A stretch of DNA of 51,356 nucleotides from Pirellulales bacterium (lineage in GTDB: Bacteria > Planctomycetota > Planctomycetia > Pirellulales > JANQPP01): the NCBI GenBank assembly GCA_028289405.1, contig JANQPP010000029.1:1-51356 (forward strand), read 5' to 3'. The number at the start of each line of letters is the position of its first letter. Positions within the stretch are counted from its first letter, which is position 1. Below the pieces are notes generated by a model, which was given only the letters and a program-made list of their open reading frames with translations, did not search any database and was not told where the DNA came from. Made by a program: the position numbers and the translations under genes. Positions 27,895 to 36,526 of this stretch are shown piece by piece.

Positions 27895-28833
27895 TCACCG
27901 GCGCCGGCGCTGCGTGGTGGCGCCGGCTTGCCGCCGAGAGCGCAATAACTCAAACAGAAACGCGTCGAGCGGCTGGTTAGTGGCCATGCGGTGAAAATCG
28001 ACGCCCGTACGTGTGCAAATTTCATGCAGTCGGGAAAAGTGTTCCCGCATGCGGGAAAGGTATTCCTCGCGCTGCCGGCCCGGCTGGACGAAGATGTCCT
28101 GGCCACTTTCCATGTCCCGAAAAACGGTCGGCTCGTCGAAGGAGAAATCCAACTCCTGGGGATCGGCGATGGGGAACAGGAGCACCTCGTGCCCCATGCC
28201 CCGTAGCGCCGCCAAGTTCCCCTCCAAATCGGCGGTTTCCGAGAGAAAGTCCGAAATGAGAACTACGATGCCCCGCTTCTGCAACGTTTCCACGAGCGTG
28301 CGGAGCGGAGAGAGCAGGTTCGTGTCCTGGCCCCGCGATGGCCGTTCGAGCAATCCCAACATGCGGCGGAAATACCCGGGCCGGTAGCGTGGGGGCAGGA
28401 ATTCCCGCACGCTCTCGTCGAACGTGAGCAGACCCACCGCGTCCCGTTGCTGGTAGAGAAAGTAGCCGAGCGTGGCGGCCAGCGTGGCGGCGTAATCGGC
28501 CTTGGTGTAACCGAGCGAGCCGAATTGCATCGAGCGGCTGGTGTCTAGCACGAGGTAACACCGCAGGTTCGTCTCGTCCTCGAAACGCTTCACATAATAA
28601 CGGTCGCTGCGGGCCAGTAGTTTCCAGTCCAGATACCGCAGATCATCACCGCAGACGTAAGGACGGTACTCCGTGAACTCAACCGAGAAGCCATGGTAGG
28701 GGCTGCGGTGCAGCCCGGCCAGAAACCCCTCCACGACGGCCTTCGCGCGGAATTCCAGGCTGCGGATGCGCAACAGCGCGTCGACATCGAGGCGCCGTTC
28801 CGGCGCGGCAGCGGTTGGCGGGGAAACATTCAT
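27895..28833 (-). CDS. DUF58 domain protein
   Basis: 312 aa, full DUF58 length. The signature runs from about 46 to 72: YHGFSVEFTEYRPYVCGDDL followed by RYLDWKLLARSDRYYVKRFE. A vWA-like domain follows (YLVLDTSRSMQFGS), whose D.S.S site at 97-101 is intact, and then RGIVVLISDFLSETADLEGNL. It ends in an Arg-rich tail (RRQAGATTQRRRR). DUF58 proteins are cytoplasmic partners of MoxR ATPases. The start overlaps the moxR stop by four bases, so the two are translationally coupled. Confidence 0.92.
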   Translation of the reverse strand: MNVSPPTAAAPERRLDVDALLRIRSLEFRAKAVVEGFLAGLHRSPYHGFSVEFTEYRPYVCGDDLRYLDWKLLARSDRYYVKRFEDETNLRCYLVLDTSRSMQFGSLGYTKADYAATLAATLGYFLYQQRDAVGLLTFDESVREFLPPRYRPGYFRRMLGLLERPSRGQDTNLLSPLRTLVETLQKRGIVVLISDFLSETADLEGNLAALRGMGHEVLLFPIADPQELDFSFDEPTVFRDMESGQDIFVQPGRQREEYLSRMREHFSRLHEICTRTGVDFHRMATNQPLDAFLFELLRSRRQAGATTQRRRR

Positions 28834-29846
28834 GCCACGGTATAACGCGGGCCTTGTTCCAGTAGCATTTCAATCACGCGGTCCGTGAGGATGCCTTCCG
28901 CTTCCGCGCGATAATTGAGCAAGATGCGGTGGCGCAACGTCGGGGCGGCCAAGGAGCGGACGTCCTCATAGGTAACGTGGGCGCGGCCATGCAAAAGCGC
29001 GCGGGCCTTGGCACCGAGCACCAGGAACTGTCCGGCCCGCAAACCGGCGCCCCAATTCACCCATTGCCGCACGAAGTCCAGAGACGTGGCCACGGGACGG
29101 GAAGCAACCGCCAAATCCACGGCGTAACGTACCAGGTCCGGCGCGATCGGCACCCGGCGGACAACCTCTTGAAACTGCAATACTTCTTCCTCGGTAAATA
29201 AGGCTTCGATCGGCTCGGGGCGGACGCTGGTGGTGCGGGATACGACGTCGACCTCTTCCTCCACCGGCAAGTAATCGACCACGACATTGAGCATGAAGCG
29301 GTCGAGTTGCGCTTCTGGCAGCGGGTAGGTCCCTTCCATCTCAATCGGGTTCTGCGTGGCCAAGACGTAAAACGGCGAAGGGAGCGTGTGCCGCACGCCC
29401 GCCGCCGTGACTTGCCGCTCTTGCATCGCCTCCAGCAGCGCGGCCTGAGTCTTGGGAGGCGTACGGTTGATCTCGTCCGCGAGGATCACGTTGGCGAAGA
29501 TCGGCCCTCGCACGAAGACCATTTCGCGATTCCCGTCGCTCCGCTCTTGCAGGATTTCCGTGCCGGTGATGTCCGCCGGCATCAAGTCGGGCGTGAACTG
29601 TATCCGCTGAAATTCGAGATGGAAGATTTGCGCCAGCGACTTGACCAACAGCGTCTTGGCCAAGCCGGGCGCCCCCGTGATCAGGCAGTGCCCGCCCGCC
29701 ATCAGGCAGACCAACAATTGCTCGACGACATCTCGCTGCCCGACGATGACTTTGCGCAATTCGCCGTCGATGCGGGCCCGCGCGGTCTGCAGGGCTTCGA
29801 TGGTGTCCCGTTCGGTTTCGTAAGCGGTCTTTTGTTCGGTGGTCAT
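28830..29846 (-). CDS. MoxR-family AAA+ ATPase
   Basis: 338 aa. Walker A is GAPGLAKTLLVKS (residues 58-65 form the P-loop, the usual MoxR variant). Walker B is ILADEINRTPP (Asp124-Glu125), followed by KTQAALLEAMQERQVT. Sensor 1 lies in FYVLATQNPIEMEGTYPLPE and the arginine finger region in AQLDRFML. The lid has the sensor 2 type sequence near the C-terminus (ALLHGRAHVTYEDVR). MoxR proteins act as chaperone-like ATPases that mature or assemble vWA partners. It lies between DUF4159 (16-base gap) and DUF58 (4-base overlap), the standard order. Confidence 0.95.
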   Translation of the reverse strand: MTTEQKTAYETERDTIEALQTARARIDGELRKVIVGQRDVVEQLLVCLMAGGHCLITGAPGLAKTLLVKSLAQIFHLEFQRIQFTPDLMPADITGTEILQERSDGNREMVFVRGPIFANVILADEINRTPPKTQAALLEAMQERQVTAAGVRHTLPSPFYVLATQNPIEMEGTYPLPEAQLDRFMLNVVVDYLPVEEEVDVVSRTTSVRPEPIEALFTEEEVLQFQEVVRRVPIAPDLVRYAVDLAVASRPVATSLDFVRQWVNWGAGLRAGQFLVLGAKARALLHGRAHVTYEDVRSLAAPTLRHRILLNYRAEAEGILTDRVIEMLLEQGPRYTVA

Positions 29847-29862
29847 CAGGTCGGTCGGATGC

Positions 29863-30717
29863 TCAGTGAGTCATGGCGTAAAAGACAATGTTGATCCCCA
29901 GAGGGTAGGCTTTCTTTTCGGAGAATTCACGGAAATACCATTCATCCTCTCCCTCGCGTTCCCAGCCGTCGCCGAGGTCCGTGTTGTGGCAGATGATGGC
30001 CATCATGCGTCCCTTGTCGTCGAATAGCGCGCGATAGTGCGGTGTTCGCGTGTCGGGTCCCCGTTCCCAAGTGCGTCCCGACCCGCGCCCCCATTGGGCC
30101 GCGTTGATGCTGGGGATCTGCGGTTTCTCCTTCAAGTCGTAGACACAATGAAAGATGGGATGTTCCAGCGGCAATTCCTGGGGTTCCTTATCCGGAAAGA
30201 CGCGGGCCAGTTCCATGCGAAAGTTGGCCCATTCGTGCTCTCCCCAAAAGTCGTCCACCATCAGAAACCCCCCGCGCAGCAAATAGTTGCGGAGAGCGGT
30301 CACTTCTTCCTCCCGGAAGTGAAGATCTCCAGGCTCGATAAGATAGATAAAAGGATAATCGAAGAGTTTCGGATCGGTCAGATCGAGCACCTTCCCCTTG
30401 GGATCCACTTTGAGCGAGGTGAGCTGCTGCAAGCGGAAAGAGAAATTCAAATCGCTATCCGGGTAATCAGTGCTCCATCGGCTCCAGCCACGTCCACCAC
30501 CCCAGCCCGAGTAGCGGATCCGCACGAAGGTAAAAACGTCGTGTTTGAACGCCGGGGGATTACTCCACTCCGGAACTCCGCGACGGGGGTCCCGGCCATA
30601 GTCGTGACCGTAACGACCGCGACCGCCGCGCTGGGCGAAGACCGTGGTAGCCAGGCAGAGACAAACCAGGAGCGCAATCAGCCACCCTCGATTCATCGTC
30701 TCCTTAAGGGGTCGCAT
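29863..30717 (-). CDS. Secreted DUF4159 protein
   Basis: 284 aa from ATG 30717, with a signal peptide (NRGWLIALLVCLCLATTVFAQ). The mature part starts with a Gly/Arg-rich stretch and then matches DUF4159: FVRIRYSGWGGGRGW, LFDYPFIYLIEPGDLHF, RNYLLRGGFLMVDDFWGEHEW, LEHPIFHCVYDLKEKPQIPS, HYRALFDDKGRMMAIICHNTDLGDGWE. The family is uncharacterised but often occurs in MoxR-vWA clusters. AGGAGG lies 6 bases before 30717; a second start at 30696 has AAGGAG close to it. The gene overlaps the end of the TPR gene by 14 bases, so coupling is likely. Confidence 0.88.
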   Translation of the reverse strand: MRPLKETMNRGWLIALLVCLCLATTVFAQRGGRGRYGHDYGRDPRRGVPEWSNPPAFKHDVFTFVRIRYSGWGGGRGWSRWSTDYPDSDLNFSFRLQQLTSLKVDPKGKVLDLTDPKLFDYPFIYLIEPGDLHFREEEVTALRNYLLRGGFLMVDDFWGEHEWANFRMELARVFPDKEPQELPLEHPIFHCVYDLKEKPQIPSINAAQWGRGSGRTWERGPDTRTPHYRALFDDKGRMMAIICHNTDLGDGWEREGEDEWYFREFSEKKAYPLGINIVFYAMTH

Positions 30718-33439
30718 GGGTTTCCTCCTCACGAGATGCCTCCGGGGCTTGCGCTTCTGAATCCGTGGTCTCTTCCGGCGTGAGGTCGTTTTGTTCCGCT
30801 TCCGAAGCGGAGACGGTTTGAATTTTCAGCAGCATCTCCAAGGCTTCCTGGTAACGGGGTGCCTGTTCCAGCGCGAGCAGTAGATGCCGCTTCGCCTCTT
30901 GATGGAGCACGGCGACATCCGCCTGTGTGCCCCGTGTGTGCAACAACTCGGCCAGGCGGAAATGGACTTGGGCCTGGTCGGCGGGCTCGAAGGTAAGCAA
31001 AGCTTCGTGAGCAGAGATCGCTTGCCACGGTCGTTCCAATTCTTGGCTGGCACGTGCCAATACGCGATGCGGAAGGGCGGCCAAAGGATTGACTGCCAAA
31101 AACCGCTCCGCATTTTTCGAGGCCATCTCCCAATCTTCCCGTTCCTCGGCAATTTGCATCAGCCGCTCGTACGCGGGGAGCGCCGCAGCGTCCGCCGTGG
31201 CCCATTCTTCGAGTATGTGCCGCTCCGCGTCGGGCATGTCCAGCTCTTGGTAAACCCGGGCCGTATGTTGAAAGATGGCCGCATCCCGCGCGCTGGGCGG
31301 GACCAAATCGCAAAGCCACTCGGCCACCAGGAGCGCTTCCTCCCAATTTTCCTGCTCGACCAGCCGTTGCAGTTGCAGCGACAAGCCCCACACACCGCGT
31401 GGATGGGAAGGGAGCCATTCCTCTGGATCGGGCAGCGGTTGTCCTTCCACTTGCAGGGGAGGTGACCAATCCGCGAAGGGAGCCAACGCTTCCGCTTCGA
31501 GGCGGGCGAACTCCTCGAAATCTTGTTCCAAGACGTGCAGCGGTGCCACGTGCCGCTCAAGTGCCTCATTCATAGGCACTCCCGCTCCCAAAGCCATCAA
31601 TGTGCGCAGCAGGCTTTTCTGGCCATATTCCTGAACAATGAATTCCACCACCAGCGAAGATTGGTAGTACGCGAATTGCAAATGGACGGGCGAAGGGGGC
31701 GAGAGAAACGCCTCGCTCAGCTTGCCGACCGGCGTGAGTTCCCCTTCCAGGATCATTTGGCGGTAGCGCGGCGTCATCCCTTGTCCCCAGGCAAGGTGTG
31801 CCTGGCGCTCTTCATACACGGAGATCCCCTCGCTGAGCCAGCGGGGCATACGGTTGCGTGTTTTATCCAGCGTGACCACGTGGCAAAACTCGTGCCACAA
31901 CGTGGCTTGCCAATTGGCGGGGCTGCTTCGCTGGCTGGCCGGGCTGTTCGCCGTGATCACTTTGCCGAAGCAGACGGCCAGAAATCCTTCGCCTCCGGGC
32001 ATGCCGAACGTCCGCACGGCGAAATCGGGTTGAGCGGGAAAGATCTCCACGATCACCGGTTCTTGGAGCGTTACCTCGTAGCGCGGGCAGAGCGTCTCTT
32101 TCGCGCGATGCAACAGTTCCAGCACTGCCTTGCCGTAGCGTTCGGCCTCCACCGCATCCATCCGCACGATGAAATCGCCATCTTGCATCGTGCGAAAGCG
32201 GCTCACCGTCTCCTCCAGTGTGGCCAAGTTGAATGCCAACACGTTGTATCCGTCCGCGTTTTGCACTTCATTCGCCAACTGCCAGCCTTCGGTTTCCTCG
32301 CCCAGCCGCAAAAGGTCCTGAGCGAGTTGCAGTTTGGCCGGCAGGAACATGGGATCGACCTTCAATGCCCGCCGCTGATATTCGGCCCCTTCGGCAAAGC
32401 GGTAATGTTGGGACAGTTCACGGCCCAGAATGTGCCACGTCTGGGGATCGCCCGGCAAGGGCTCACCGGCCTGGTTTTGAAATTGCAGGGCGTTTTTGAA
32501 ATCGCCTTGCAGATACGCGATCACGGAGCGGTACGCCCAAGCGACGGGATGCCGAGGATTCGTCTCCAAGACCTCCGCCAGCAGCGTCTCGGCGGAGGCA
32601 TATTGCTCCGCGTCGATTTGCCGATCCGCCAGCAGCAAGAGTGCGCCGGCATGCCGAGGGTTGGCCTCCAACACGTTTTGCAATTGCGCTTGGGCACGCG
32701 GCCAGTCACTCTCCGCGTGGGACCGGGCAAGGCCGAATAGAATCGTGGGGTGGTCGGGGAATTTCTCGGCGGCTTGCTCGAACACACGTGCCGCCTCCGC
32801 GAAGTCTCCTTTCTCCAGGGCAAGCTCTCCGGACGCGAGATGAGCCGCGAGGTTGTCCGGCTCCCTCTCCCTGGCCCGGTCAAAGAAGAACTCCAATACC
32901 TGCCGGGCATCTCCACCCATGGCGAGCGCGGTTTCTCCCAGCGCGACCAAATCCTCCGCCGACGAATATCGCCAGGGTGTCCTCCGCACAAGCCGGTCGA
33001 TGTCCTCCAGCGCGGTTTGAGATGCCCGCGCCTTGCCGACATCCTTGTACATATGGTGCGACCGCAACCGAAGTCGGAGATCACCGTTGAGCCGCGTGAT
33101 GGCGGTATCCAAGGTTTCTAGCGAGGCTTCGTATTCGCCGAGTGTCCACTCGCACTCCAGCCTCAGCCGCCACCACTCGACTTGACGGGTCGCGCCATCC
33201 GTCTCTTTCGTAGCCTCGGCCAGCGCCTCGCGGTAGTTGCCGGCGAGATAATTTTGGCGAGCAGTTTCGAGGTCCGCCCTGGCGGAGGAGGTTCCCGCAC
33301 AGCCGCTCCAGGAGGGCATCGCGAAGATCGGGAAGAGGGCCAAGACCACTGCCTGGATCGCGAACCGTCGTGGGTCGCGACCGGCGGGAATTCCCAGAAC
33401 TCCAGCGGTGTGGAATCGATCTCGGCGAGTGCCAGGCAT
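30704..33439 (-). CDS. TPR protein with gluzincin-type (peptidase MA-like) domain
   Basis: 911 aa, first gene of the operon. A basic N-terminus and hydrophobic stretch (AIQAVVLALFPIFAMPSW) followed by SGC could be a signal or lipoprotein sequence, although the lipobox is weak. TPR-like helical repeats fill about 60-400 (LAAHLASGELALEKGDFAEA, LLADRQIDAEQYASAETLL) and about 650-900. Between them lies a zinc-peptidase core: WQATLWHEFCHVVTL (H516-E517-H520) and WLSEGISVYEE (Glu537), the gluzincin pattern H-E-x-x-H plus Glu. This suggests an active exported metallopeptidase on a TPR scaffold. ATG 33439 is preceded by GGGGGGA; starts at 33517 and 33469 are possible. Confidence 0.82.
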   Translation of the reverse strand: MPGTRRDRFHTAGVLGIPAGRDPRRFAIQAVVLALFPIFAMPSWSGCAGTSSARADLETARQNYLAGNYREALAEATKETDGATRQVEWWRLRLECEWTLGEYEASLETLDTAITRLNGDLRLRLRSHHMYKDVGKARASQTALEDIDRLVRRTPWRYSSAEDLVALGETALAMGGDARQVLEFFFDRAREREPDNLAAHLASGELALEKGDFAEAARVFEQAAEKFPDHPTILFGLARSHAESDWPRAQAQLQNVLEANPRHAGALLLLADRQIDAEQYASAETLLAEVLETNPRHPVAWAYRSVIAYLQGDFKNALQFQNQAGEPLPGDPQTWHILGRELSQHYRFAEGAEYQRRALKVDPMFLPAKLQLAQDLLRLGEETEGWQLANEVQNADGYNVLAFNLATLEETVSRFRTMQDGDFIVRMDAVEAERYGKAVLELLHRAKETLCPRYEVTLQEPVIVEIFPAQPDFAVRTFGMPGGEGFLAVCFGKVITANSPASQRSSPANWQATLWHEFCHVVTLDKTRNRMPRWLSEGISVYEERQAHLAWGQGMTPRYRQMILEGELTPVGKLSEAFLSPPSPVHLQFAYYQSSLVVEFIVQEYGQKSLLRTLMALGAGVPMNEALERHVAPLHVLEQDFEEFARLEAEALAPFADWSPPLQVEGQPLPDPEEWLPSHPRGVWGLSLQLQRLVEQENWEEALLVAEWLCDLVPPSARDAAIFQHTARVYQELDMPDAERHILEEWATADAAALPAYERLMQIAEEREDWEMASKNAERFLAVNPLAALPHRVLARASQELERPWQAISAHEALLTFEPADQAQVHFRLAELLHTRGTQADVAVLHQEAKRHLLLALEQAPRYQEALEMLLKIQTVSASEAEQNDLTPEETTDSEAQAPEASREEETHATP

Positions 33440-33834
33440 CGTCCCCCCTTTTTTGACGTGCAAAGCCATTATGATCGGGCCTTTTGATTGTACACCGGTT
33501 GCCCCGTGGGAACACACAGTAGTTGTGCCTGACTAAGTCGTCCCACGCTCGCGATCATCATAGGTAGTGGCCATTCGTGGACGGTCACGGCGATTTCTAC
33601 AATACCAATGAAACCACGCGCCGCCACCAAAAGACCGAGGCTACTCCTGAAAATCCAAAAGCGAGGCCATTGGTTGCTCAACGCCTGTCCGACCGGTAGT
33701 TTCTTGATAACAAGCCGTTTCTGAATTTTTCGCGGCGATGTTCCCTCTCCTGCGGTGATGTCCTCGCCAAGGTGCGTCGCTTTCGCGTCCCTAACCTCAC
33801 CTCGACGATTCGACAACCAAGGAGTGTTCCACGC
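33440..33834. other. Divergent intergenic region, 395 bases
   Basis: This lies between the start of the MoxR operon (minus) and the serine hydrolase gene (plus), so it should carry both promoters. I found no persuasive -35/-10 pair or operator. A minus-strand frame that crosses it (33469-34575) is mostly antisense to the hydrolase and has no recognisable domain. Confidence 0.5.
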
Positions 33835-35160
33835 ATGTTTAAGAAATCGATTTGCCCAGCGGTTGCCTGGGGTTGTTGTTTGTGGTCTGCCTTGGTGGTC
33901 GGGAACTTGCGCGCCGAACCGCCTTTGCCTTCGATCTCGCCGCAAGAAGCGGGGTTTTCTCCTGCGGGATTGGAGGAATTCACCGCGCTCTTGCAGCGGC
34001 ACGTGGAGGAGCAGAAGCTGGCCGGTGGAGTTGCCTTGGTGACGCGGCGGGGCCGCATCGCTTATCAGGTGAGCGTCGGCTGGCAAGATCGTGACGGTGA
34101 GGTACCGATGCAACCGGACACCCTGTTCCGCATCGCTTCCATGACCAAACCGGTCACCTCCGTTGCCGTGATGATGCTTCACGAATCGGGCGAATTGAGC
34201 GTGGATGATCCGATCTCCAAGCACATCCCCCAATTCGCGGAAGTGCGAGTCCTGACCGACAATGGCGCACGGACGCGTCCGCCTCGGCAGCCGATGACCA
34301 TTTACCATCTGCTCACGCATACCTCGGGGCTGACGTATGAAATGTTTCAACGTGCTCCCGTCGCGAAAACCTATCGCGCGCTGGGGATTCCAGGTGGATT
34401 GAATCCCACGCCCGGCACACTGGAGGATCATCTGCCCAGATTGGCGAAAGCGCCGCTGCTGTTCGACCCGGGGACCGCGTGGGAGTATGGCCTCTCCACG
34501 GATGTGCTGGGGCTGATCGTGGAACGCGCCTCGGGACAGCCTCTGGATCAATTCTTCGAGGAGCGGATTTTTCATCCTTTGGACATGGAGGACACGTCAT
34601 TTTATCTGCCCGAGTCGGCGCGTTCGCGGCTGGCGATACTCTACCGCCCCGGAGAGGATCAGCGGATCGTCGCCGCGCGGGATGAGAAAGATGATTCCGA
34701 GGCGTCCAATTTGCCCAACTCGTTTCCTTATCGCGCGCCAAAAACGTATTTCTCGGGCGGGGCTGGTTTAGTATCGACCGCCGAAGATTATGTCCGATTT
34801 TTGCAGATGTTGCTCCAACAGGGAGAATGGCGAGGTAAGCAACTGCTGCGGCCTGCCTCGGTGGAGAAGATGACGCGGAATCAGATCGGCGATTTGTCGC
34901 CCTGGATCGACAGCCATGGAGATAAATTTGGCTACGGGCTCGACATCGTCACGATCGAGCCTACCTCACGCACGGCACCCTCGGTCGGCGCCTATTCTTG
35001 GGGAGGCATTTTCAACACCTACTTTTGGGTTGATCCCCGGGAAGAGCTGGTCGGCATTCTCATGACGCAGATCTATCCCTTCGACCATCTCACGATCCGC
35101 GAGGATTTCCAGCGCGCCATTTACGCCGCCCTGACCGACCGCGCGGCGGATGGCCAATAG
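33835..35160 (+). CDS. Serine hydrolase, beta-lactamase/penicillin-binding-protein class C family
   Basis: 441 aa with a signal peptide (SICPAVAWGCCLWSALVVGNLRA, about 5-27), so exported. The nucleophile motif S-x-x-K is Ser102-Met-Thr-Lys105 (FRIASMTKPVTSVAVMMLHE). The second-motif Tyr lies in WEYGLSTDVLGLIVE. The C-terminal part has FSGGAGLVSTAEDYVRFLQM, GYGLDI, and YSWGGIFNTYFWVDP, where WGG replaces the HTG/KTG motif. That pattern is usual for EstB-type esterases and D-aminopeptidase relatives rather than true beta-lactamases. ATG 33835 has AAGGAG upstream; the frame opens at 33772 with unconserved residues. It converges with the FGE-like gene 31 bases on. Substrate unknown. Confidence 0.88.
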   Translation: MFKKSICPAVAWGCCLWSALVVGNLRAEPPLPSISPQEAGFSPAGLEEFTALLQRHVEEQKLAGGVALVTRRGRIAYQVSVGWQDRDGEVPMQPDTLFRIASMTKPVTSVAVMMLHESGELSVDDPISKHIPQFAEVRVLTDNGARTRPPRQPMTIYHLLTHTSGLTYEMFQRAPVAKTYRALGIPGGLNPTPGTLEDHLPRLAKAPLLFDPGTAWEYGLSTDVLGLIVERASGQPLDQFFEERIFHPLDMEDTSFYLPESARSRLAILYRPGEDQRIVAARDEKDDSEASNLPNSFPYRAPKTYFSGGAGLVSTAEDYVRFLQMLLQQGEWRGKQLLRPASVEKMTRNQIGDLSPWIDSHGDKFGYGLDIVTIEPTSRTAPSVGAYSWGGIFNTYFWVDPREELVGILMTQIYPFDHLTIREDFQRAIYAALTDRAADGQ

Positions 35161-35191
35161 TGGATTGATCCGGAAAAATCGCGCGGACCAG

Positions 35192-36199
35192 CTATTCCTG
35201 ATAGACGACCCGGAAACCGAAGTCCAGACCGTTGGAGGTCTTTCCCATGTGGTTGCGGAAGTCCGAGCGGGCATATACGGCGGAGCGGCGATAGCTGCCG
35301 CCGCGCAGCACGAATTCCACCACTTCCGGATCGTCCTTGCCGCGCGGATTCGTGAACACGCCTTCCTCGTAGACTCGGGGAGAATCGAGGCACCATTCCC
35401 ACACGTTACCATGCATGTCGTACAAGCCGAAATCGTTGGCCGGGTATTGGCCCACGCTGGTGGTACGGCCAAGACTATCGCGGACGTTCTCTTCCGTTTG
35501 AGGTTCCGGGTATAGAGCGTCAAAGTTGGCCTTATCGCCGGTAAAGGGCAAGCCCGTGTGGTGAGAGGTGGTGGTGCCGGCACGGCAGGCATATTCCCAT
35601 TGTGCCTCGGTGGGCAAGGTGTATGTGCGCCCCGCCTCCTTTTCCTCTGGGAGTTCGGAGAGCCGTTTGCAGAATTCCATGGCATTTTCCCAATTCACTT
35701 TGTCGACGGGGAAGTCGCCCGTTTCCATGCCGTCCACCAAATGCTTCTGGTTGCCCGTTTCGGCGAAAGCGCTAGGGTTTTGGCCCATAACCTGCTGGTA
35801 TTGCGCTTGGGTCACCTCGTGAGTGCCCATGTAAAAGGGGCGTGTGATCTTCACGGTATGCTGCACACCCCCAAATTCGCCATATGCTTGGATATCGTGG
35901 TCTTCCGAGGGCCAGCCCATTTGGAATTCGCCCGCCGGAATGAGCACGAGCTTCATGCCGATGGAATTGGTGATTTCCTCTTCTGAGGGATTCCAATCGG
36001 CCGAGCCGTCGAAGGTTTGCTCGACCGTGTCGGTATACTTCTTTTTCAGGGGCGAGATCGGCCCACTAGGGCCGCGATTGCAGCCCGCCGCGAGCACCGC
36101 CAAAGCCATTCCAGCGGCACTTGCCATGCGGAGGAAATTTTTCGCATTCGCGTCACGAAATCGCGAGAAGTTGGAAAATGAAAATGGAAGATTGTTCAT
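35192..36199 (-). CDS. FGE-like lipoprotein without the catalytic cysteines
   Basis: 335 aa. The N-terminus carries MASAAGMALAVLAAGCNRG, a good lipobox (LAAGC), so it is probably a lipoprotein. The sulfatase-modifying-factor domain is evident: KLVLIPAGEFQMGWPSED, ITRPFYMGTHEVTQAQYQQVMG, FPVDKVNWENAMEFCKRLSE, LPTEAQWEYACRAG, YDMHGNVWEWCLDS. The C-terminal block RGGSYRRSAVYARSDFR lacks both cysteines present in the paralog at 15424-16590. It is therefore unlikely to make formylglycine; other members of the fold bind ligands or catalyse other reactions. The ATG at 36199 begins the signal region; the upstream extension to 36667 is unconserved. Confidence 0.88.
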   Translation of the reverse strand: MNNLPFSFSNFSRFRDANAKNFLRMASAAGMALAVLAAGCNRGPSGPISPLKKKYTDTVEQTFDGSADWNPSEEEITNSIGMKLVLIPAGEFQMGWPSEDHDIQAYGEFGGVQHTVKITRPFYMGTHEVTQAQYQQVMGQNPSAFAETGNQKHLVDGMETGDFPVDKVNWENAMEFCKRLSELPEEKEAGRTYTLPTEAQWEYACRAGTTTSHHTGLPFTGDKANFDALYPEPQTEENVRDSLGRTTSVGQYPANDFGLYDMHGNVWEWCLDSPRVYEEGVFTNPRGKDDPEVVEFVLRGGSYRRSAVYARSDFRNHMGKTSNGLDFGFRVVYQE

Positions 36200-36526
36200 G
36201 GACGATCCATTCTGGCCGGAAAGATGACGCGCTTTTGTTGACAAAATCGGTAATAAAGAGTGCGGCCGACGCACTTGCCATATGCCGCCACGCCCTGGAT
36301 TCCACATTTGAACAAATCTGATCGCGATTGCAACACAATGGATTCCGCGAGCCAAAAATGACCAGCGTCTTTTTCTTCGCCCCTGTCTCATCGGGCGCGC
36401 AAACTTGATATATTTGGGTTCGATGATCCGGAAAGAGGATCGCTTTCGATTTTTGAATCGCGGCCGATCTGGCAATGCCCTTGAGCAGGGCGGAGTGATC
36501 TTCCATCGACGGAAAGGCGGGTCTCG
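36200..36526. other. Divergent intergenic region, 327 bases
   Basis: More AT-rich than its surroundings, between the FGE-like gene (minus) and the thioredoxin/PDZ gene (plus). Promoters are expected. A TTGACA lies near 36240 and a TATATT near 36409, but neither has a matching partner at normal spacing. No RNA gene or repeat seen. Confidence 0.4.

Noticed and set aside
33469..34575. 368-aa minus-strand frame opposite the serine hydrolase
   Set aside because: Contains no recognisable domain and lies antisense to a gene with clear S-x-x-K and signal peptide.
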